From Bellilinea sp034411135 (lineage in GTDB: Bacteria > Chloroflexota > Anaerolineae > Anaerolineales > Anaerolineaceae): a stretch of 64,000 bases of DNA. The translations under genes and the position numbers were made by a program. Shown here one piece after another: positions 59,733-64,000 of this stretch. Each line of letters opens with the position of its first letter. The first letter of the stretch is position 1. The stretch spans positions 140,149-204,148 of the forward strand of contig DAOUMN010000003.1 of NCBI GenBank assembly GCA_034411135.1, given 5' to 3'. The notes beneath the pieces are model-generated. The model was not told where the DNA came from. It saw nothing but the letters and a program-made list of their open reading frames with translations, and searched no databases.

Positions 59733-60486
59733 ACAAACGTATGTAATTCCTTTGTCCATTGAACAGGTTTACCCCCTGCTACTCAAGCTGGAAGAACAGG
59801 GTGTAATCACCCGCACCTTCCGCCGTCTGGATCCACCGCGCCAGCAGGCGATAATTGACGCCATTCTAGCCGAAACAGCCGCTAGCGGACCAGCGAAGAT
59901 CAATATCAAAAATGTGGCTACTCGTTCAGGTGTGGCAGTCGGTTCGCTATACCAGTATTTTGGTAACCGTGAGGGATTGGTTAATTTTGTCATCGGGCTG
60001 GTCACCCACCAGGTATGCGAGACTTTCAACTATATCCAGCCCTGGCTGGCTGAAATGCCGTTGCGCGAGGCTCTGCGGGCTTATATCAAGGGGGGCGAAG
60101 ACTGGAGCATAGCACAGGCCAGTTTTGTGCGCTTTTTCGCCGCAGCGGCTTATAGCCAAAACGCGGAGATACAGCAACGCGTAGTGCGGCCGATAGCCGA
60201 AACCATGCTGGATATTGTGCGCCAGATACTGGCTGCAGCGGTGGCGCGCGGTGAAGTGCGCGCAGACCTGGATCAGGAAGCCGCGGCGCGGCTGCTGCAC
60301 GGCATAACGATCATTTTGGGTGATTCGAAGATTTTGCCTTACCTAAATGTTTATTTCCAAACCAGCGATGAAAACGTGGTCTGGCAGCGGGTGATGGATG
60401 TATTTTTGGATGTATTAACCCGCGGCATATTCGCCGTGAATCAAGTAAAGCATGAAAATTTGGGTAATGAAAACCGGGAGTCATGA
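59725..60486 (+). CDS. TetR family transcriptional regulator
   Basis: A 253-residue regulator. The HTH lies at about residues 38-85 (RQQAIIDAILAETAASG, then KNVATRSGVAVGSLYQYF) after an unusual N-terminal stretch of about 35 residues that starts SSQTYVIPLS. The GTG start at 59725 is chosen because a -10 box lies 7 nt upstream; an internal TTG at 59752 is an alternative. The ligand domain is helical. It precedes the nitroreductase by 3 bp. Confidence 0.88.
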   Translation: MSSQTYVIPLSIEQVYPLLLKLEEQGVITRTFRRLDPPRQQAIIDAILAETAASGPAKINIKNVATRSGVAVGSLYQYFGNREGLVNFVIGLVTHQVCETFNYIQPWLAEMPLREALRAYIKGGEDWSIAQASFVRFFAAAAYSQNAEIQQRVVRPIAETMLDIVRQILAAAVARGEVRADLDQEAAARLLHGITIILGDSKILPYLNVYFQTSDENVVWQRVMDVFLDVLTRGIFAVNQVKHENLGNENRES

Positions 60487-60489
60487 AAG

Positions 60490-61425
60490 ATGTCCATCAA
60501 GACCAGCAGAGCAGAAGGTGTGGCAAGTGTCGTAATTGATTATGAAAAATGCAGCGGCTGCGGTCTGTGCGTGAAAGTATGCAAGGGCGCGCCGCTAATT
60601 ATGAGACAAGGGAAACCAAGTGTGGACCAGGCGCGCCTGTTTGGCTGTATCGGCTGCGGGAAGTGTCTGGTGGTTTGTCCCGAAGACGCCATCTCGGTGG
60701 AAGGGCGCGATTTAAGTGCCGCGGATGTACTGCCTATTCCCCCCCGTGAGCAGCGCGCATCCTATGAACAACTGCATAACCTGATGCTGGCGCGACGCAG
60801 CACGCGCGAGTTCAGCAACCGGGAGGTGGAACAAGATATGGTGGATCAGATCCTTGAGGCGGCATCCAGCGCGCCGATAGGCGTGCCGCCCAGCGATGTA
60901 AGCGTTTTGGTATGGCATGGCCGCGCACAGGTGCGCGAATTGCGTGATGCGATGCTGGCTGATTTGAAGAAAATTAGACCTTTTGTCTCGCACTCTTCGC
61001 TCAAACTGATGCGCCCATTCATGAAGCGTGAATCCTATGAGATGTTCGGCAACTTCATTGTGCCTACCATTGAAACCTTTATTGCGATGGAAGCCGAAGG
61101 CGCGGACTGGTGGCTGTACGACGCTCCACTGGCGGCGTATTTTTACTGCTCGCCTTATTCTGACCCGGCTGACCCAGTCATTGCTGCCACCTATGCCATG
61201 CTGGCTGGTGAAGCACTTGGTCTGGGCAGTATCATGATTGGAACCAGCGGATTTTTCTTTAAGTATAGCCGTCACCTACGCCGGCAATACAATGTCCCTG
61301 ATAATGCCCAGCAGGGGTTGATGGTTCTGTTCGGCCACCTGGCGGTGAAATATCGTAAATCCATCCGCCGTCGCTTTGCGCGGGTGGATGTGCTGGGGAA
61401 AGATTCGATACCAGACCGGAACTGA
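60490..61425 (+). CDS. ferredoxin-nitroreductase fusion protein
   Basis: A 311-residue protein with an N-terminal 2[4Fe-4S] ferredoxin domain (CSGCGLCVKVC and CIGCGKCLVVCP, about residues 17-60) and a nitroreductase domain (about 90-270: LARRSTREFSNREVEQ, AASSAPIGVPPSD, GEALGLGSIMIG). The latter binds FMN. It probably takes electrons through its own ferredoxin part to reduce nitroaromatic or quinone-type substrates. It is co-transcribed with the TetR gene, so substrate-induced expression is likely. Confidence 0.92.
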   Translation: MSIKTSRAEGVASVVIDYEKCSGCGLCVKVCKGAPLIMRQGKPSVDQARLFGCIGCGKCLVVCPEDAISVEGRDLSAADVLPIPPREQRASYEQLHNLMLARRSTREFSNREVEQDMVDQILEAASSAPIGVPPSDVSVLVWHGRAQVRELRDAMLADLKKIRPFVSHSSLKLMRPFMKRESYEMFGNFIVPTIETFIAMEAEGADWWLYDAPLAAYFYCSPYSDPADPVIAATYAMLAGEALGLGSIMIGTSGFFFKYSRHLRRQYNVPDNAQQGLMVLFGHLAVKYRKSIRRRFARVDVLGKDSIPDRN

Positions 61426-61453
61426 GGTAGGTTTCCTCATAATTTAACACCTC

Positions 61454-61482
61454 TTGTAATTTGAGCTTATATATAGGATAAT
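61454..61482 (+). promoter_or_regulatory. promoter of the AbiE-like operon
   Basis: TTGTAA (61454-61459), a 17-nt spacer and GATAAT (61477-61482). The -10 lies within the left arm of the operator palindrome. Confidence 0.6.
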
Positions 61483-61509
61483 AGACATAAATCGTCTATT
61501 ATCCTATAT
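61471..61509. promoter_or_regulatory. palindromic operator of the AbiE-like operon
   Basis: ATATAGGATAATAGAC (61471-61486) and GTCTATTATCCTATAT (61494-61509) form a perfect 16-bp inverted repeat with a 7-nt centre. It covers the -10 element and the start codon at 61508. AbiEi-type antitoxins repress their own operons by binding inverted repeats, so this is the likely site. Confidence 0.8.
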
Positions 61510-62164
61510 GAAATCAGAAAACCTTTCCTCTCTTGAATCTTTTCCATACTTTACCATTGAAGCGGTAAAACAGCTTCTTGGCGATGAATCCATTGCCGCC
61601 GGCACGATTCAAACAGCGCTGTATCGGTGGATGAAAGCTGGACAAATCATCCAGTTGAAAAAAGGCGTTTATATGACACGCCGCTTTTTCGAACAGCATC
61701 GTGCGGACGCTGATTTTGCACCCATGGTCAGCGCAATTTTGATCCCTCAGTCCTATCTATCGCTGGAATATATATTGCAGCGTCACGCCATTCTGACTGA
61801 AATGACTTACCCGGTTACTGCGGTTACGCTCAAACAGACCCGTGTATTCGAAAACAAACTCGGGACTTTTACTTACCGCAATATCAAAGCGGAACTATAT
61901 CAGGGTTTTATATTTTCCGAATACATGGGCATTCCGATAGCCCAGGCAACGGCGGCAAAGGCACTTTTTGATTTTCTCTATTTTCGCCCCTGGAAGGGCA
62001 GCAAGCGGTTGGCGGGCTATGATCTGTCAGAAGATCTCCGTCTTAACCTTAAAGATTTCTCGGAAAGTGACCGGGTTGAATTCGAAACCTTCGTGGAGAT
62101 CAGTAACAGCAAAAAGATGGAGCAGATATTGAAAAACCTGAGGATAACCGTATGGCGACATTAA
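61508..62164 (+). CDS. AbiEi-like antitoxin of a type IV toxin-antitoxin system
   Basis: A 218-residue protein. An N-terminal winged-helix region (TIEAVKQLLGDESIAAGTIQ, ALYRWMKAGQIIQLKKGVYM) is typical of AbiEi antitoxins. The C-terminal domain (AQATAAKALFDFLYFRP) is the part that counteracts the toxin in the family. The start lies in the operator arm. The toxin gene overlaps by 13 bp. Confidence 0.85.
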   Translation: MKSENLSSLESFPYFTIEAVKQLLGDESIAAGTIQTALYRWMKAGQIIQLKKGVYMTRRFFEQHRADADFAPMVSAILIPQSYLSLEYILQRHAILTEMTYPVTAVTLKQTRVFENKLGTFTYRNIKAELYQGFIFSEYMGIPIAQATAAKALFDFLYFRPWKGSKRLAGYDLSEDLRLNLKDFSESDRVEFETFVEISNSKKMEQILKNLRITVWRH

Positions 62165-62994
62165 TCCAGTTGATGCAAAACATCCTGTCACAAAAAGACC
62201 CTTTGCTGCCCAATGAAACCAAGCGGGTGATCCTCAAGGAATTTTTACAGGCGTATACCCTCGATTTTCTTTACAATCACCCGGTCTACCGCAAGCTCAA
62301 TTTTTATGGCGGCACCTGCCTGCATGTGATCTTCGGACTTAACCGGCTTTCTGAGGATATCGACCTGGATAACAGCAATGGAGTTGATTTGAGCAATCTC
62401 GAAAACGATTTGCTAACATTCTTCCGTTCCAACATCGGGTATGCCGATGTGACCGCCAAAACCCAGATTGGGGAGTGGGGCGTCCGGCGCACGACCTTGA
62501 AGTTCCCGATTCTCTATGCTTTAGGATTGACCTCGCATGTCAACGAATCACTGCATCTAAAAGTGGAGGTCAGCCAGCATAAGCAAATTTCTATCATTCG
62601 CAAAACACCGGTACTGCTTTTTGGCCGGAGTTTTGTGGCTGCGCATTTTTCGCTGGAAACGATGATGGCTGGGAAGATGCTGGCCTGCCTGGAGCGCAAT
62701 TTTCAGAAGGGTGAAGGAGCTACAATCAAAGGACGCGATTTTTATGATTTGTTGTGGTTTATGCAGCAAAAGATCAAACCATTGGAGGAAAAGCTTGCCA
62801 AAGATGGTCGCCAGCCCTACACAGTTCAATCTGCAATGGAATTGCTGGGTGAAAGGATTGCTGAAATGAAGCTCTCTGATCTGGCGGAGGATTTGCTGCC
62901 TCTATTCGAACAGCGGTCCTTCATCGAAGCCTGGCTGGAAGGGTTTAAGGAGAATTTTATAGAGTACGCAAAGAATTACTTACAAAAAGGGTAA
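62152..62994 (+). CDS. AbiEii-like nucleotidyltransferase toxin
   Basis: A 280-residue DUF1814/AbiEii-type nucleotidyltransferase. It has the motifs FYGGTCLHVIFGLNRLSEDI followed by DLD near residues 50-73, KLPI-type strand FPILYALGL, and KGRDFYDLLWFMQQ near residue 200. Toxins of this group transfer nucleotides to tRNA or other targets and cause abortive infection. The pair lies beside a decayed restriction gene, forming a small defence patch. Catalytic Asp residues look intact. Confidence 0.88.
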   Translation: MATLIQLMQNILSQKDPLLPNETKRVILKEFLQAYTLDFLYNHPVYRKLNFYGGTCLHVIFGLNRLSEDIDLDNSNGVDLSNLENDLLTFFRSNIGYADVTAKTQIGEWGVRRTTLKFPILYALGLTSHVNESLHLKVEVSQHKQISIIRKTPVLLFGRSFVAAHFSLETMMAGKMLACLERNFQKGEGATIKGRDFYDLLWFMQQKIKPLEEKLAKDGRQPYTVQSAMELLGERIAEMKLSDLAEDLLPLFEQRSFIEAWLEGFKENFIEYAKNYLQKG

Positions 62995-63011
62995 ACACCT
63001 CAGCATCTGCC

Positions 63012-63459
63012 CTATTCTGCCCGATCTTTCGCAATGATTTCCGCCTGCTCCTACACAATTTGCGAGGCTTATTCTTGTTTGTCCGGTGGATAAACCATAT
63101 TTGCGTAAAATCCGCTTGACCAACACCCGCAGCTTGGTGCGCATCGTTTCATGCACAGTCCAATCAATCGTCGTATTCTTGCGGACAGTTTCTACAAGTT
63201 CTTGCGCAATGTTCTTGAGTGTTTCGTCACCCAACACCTGAACAGCAGTGTGGTTGGCTTCAAGTGCATCGTAAAAGGTGATCTCATCACCGCTGAGATG
63301 GAGTTTTTCTCCGCGTTTTTTGGCTTCGCGCATTTCTTCAGCCAGCTTGATCAACACGGCGATCACTTCCGCCGATTCAAACGTGCGGTTCTGGTAAGAG
63401 CGGATTGTGCGCTCGAGCAGTTCGGTAAAAGAACGCACCTGTATGATGTTTTTCCTCAT
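63012..63459 (-). pseudogene. decayed 3' end of a type I restriction hsdR gene
   Basis: The frame VRSFTELLERTIRSYQNRTF, then KLAEEMREAKKRGEKLHLSG, LGDETLKNIAQELVETVRKN and RTKLRVLVKRILRKYG matches the C-terminal domain of HsdR endonucleases. One extra A near 63092 shifts the frame. In the restored frame YPPDKQE is followed by TAA (63069-63071), TAG (63051-63053) and the natural end at 63012-63014. All upstream helicase and nuclease domains are absent, so this is a remnant of a type I system. Confidence 0.82.
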
Positions 63460-63686
63460 TCTATGACGGCATTATCATCTTCCGCCAGGCTACAAACGCC
63501 ACAAACAAATAATAAGGCGAAGACCTTATGATTTAAATTTATCCGAAGTAGAGAAAAAAGCGCCACCATATTTCAGGAAGGCGCTTTGATCTTATAAAAG
63601 TCAAATTGGCTACGAACCAGCCAGCACTGGCCTAAACTTGTACCCGTACATCCGACTCGGTCCGCGGGGGAGAGGTGAGAGTGGAA
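63460..63686. other. intergenic region with a bidirectional hairpin
   Basis: AAAGCGCC and GGCGCTTT (about 63558-63595) form an 8-bp stem; on the minus strand it is followed by a run of T, on the plus strand by TTGATCTT. It may be an intrinsic terminator for transcription from the right. No complete gene is seen; a short plus-strand frame ends at the TAA inside the attC left core. Confidence 0.5.
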
Positions 63687-63775
63687 ATCTAACGGCCAGG
63701 TTCAGCGGCGGGCCGGTCTGCCCCTGACCCTTCCCCGCGCGCCGCCCGGCCCGTCTGCTGGAACCAATGTTAGGC
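63687..63775 (+). other. canonical integron attC site
   Basis: The left core ATCTAAC (63687-63693) fits RYYYAAC and the right core GTTAGGC (63769-63775) fits GTTRRRY exactly. Between them GGTTCAGCGGCGGGCCGG and CCGGCCCGTCTGCTGGAACC pair as an imperfect palindrome with extra unpaired bases on one arm, the hallmark of attC recognition by integron integrases. Length 89 bp, within the known range. Confidence 0.85.
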
Positions 63776-64000
63776 CGCATTCCTCCTGCAAACTGAACGG
63801 TTTGAGCCGCAGCAATCTTGCTCATCAAGGGCAATTGGATAATTTGCCCCGAATGCTTATCTCGTCACCAACGGTAGATAGATAGGGTAAAAGATAAGGG
63901 TGCGCCGATAGACTCCCGGACTCATCAAGTCTGTTTGAGCCGCCTGACTCATACTGCTACAGGAGCTCGGGGTGACAATTCTGTACCCACCGGCTGAACC
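63776..64000. other. start of a further cassette or flank, no gene recognised
   Basis: The sequence after the attC right core has no supported coding region before the window ends. If the array continues, this is the 5' part of the next cassette. Confidence 0.4.

Noticed and set aside
1..64000. UGA or UAG recoding across the genome
   Set aside because: Many intact genes end with TGA or TAG at family-typical positions, so the two internal stops are local events.

Overview
The window most likely comes from a member of the Chloroflexota, close to Anaerolineae/Caldilineae. The basis is indirect: GC-rich DNA, many lipoproteins with Pro/Thr/Ala-rich linkers after the lipobox, an LCP-family lipoprotein with a low-complexity Thr/Pro/Ser tail, -10 boxes set 6-8 nt before start codons (leaderless genes), and secreted proteins ending in a short hydrophobic Leu-Pro tail. 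No rRNA or tRNA gene was seen, so the placement is an inference from gene content.

The first 40 kb is mostly core chromosome. It holds a methyltransferase, a CPBP protease, a nucleotidyltransferase-like protein, thrC, a secreted subtilase, an Lgt-like protein, a split glutamine-dependent NAD synthetase (amidase plus nadE), dnaN, an orphan CRISPR array (12749-13526), a DedA/PrsW/DsbA-cyclophilin/tmk group on the minus strand, HIT and OsmC proteins, clpP with an M20 hydrolase, an LCP protein, dnaE and an iron-dependent alcohol dehydrogenase. At 19.4-23.8 kb lies a redox locus: a LysR regulator divergent from an 11-heme c-type cytochrome lipoprotein whose reading frame is crossed by an in-frame UGA, followed by a lipoprotein with four intact rhodanese domains. 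A perfect hairpin begins 10 nt after that UGA, so selenocysteine insertion is a serious alternative to a nonsense mutation.

From 40 to 54 kb come small accessory genes: DHFR-like reductase, Imm5-like protein, two membrane-protein/HTH pairs, a NADAR gene broken by an amber codon, DUF1801, DUF2200, DinB, lipoproteins, a large beta-helix surface protein and a membrane-anchored PP2C (SpoIIE/RsbU-type) phosphatase.

From about 54.2 kb to the window end the DNA looks like mobile gene-cassette territory. A canonical integron attC site lies at 63687-63775. A cassette at 58223-59067 has a start and an attC inner core that are exact 11-nt complements. Three weaker attC-like sites on the opposite strand separate TauE/SafE, DHFR-like and PCD-VOC genes. 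An internally deleted IS3-type element sits between the two oppositely oriented groups, and no integron integrase is visible. This part also has a TetR/ferredoxin-nitroreductase operon, an AbiEi/AbiEii toxin-antitoxin pair under a palindromic operator, a decayed hsdR 3' fragment and a truncated TadE/TadG-like gene.
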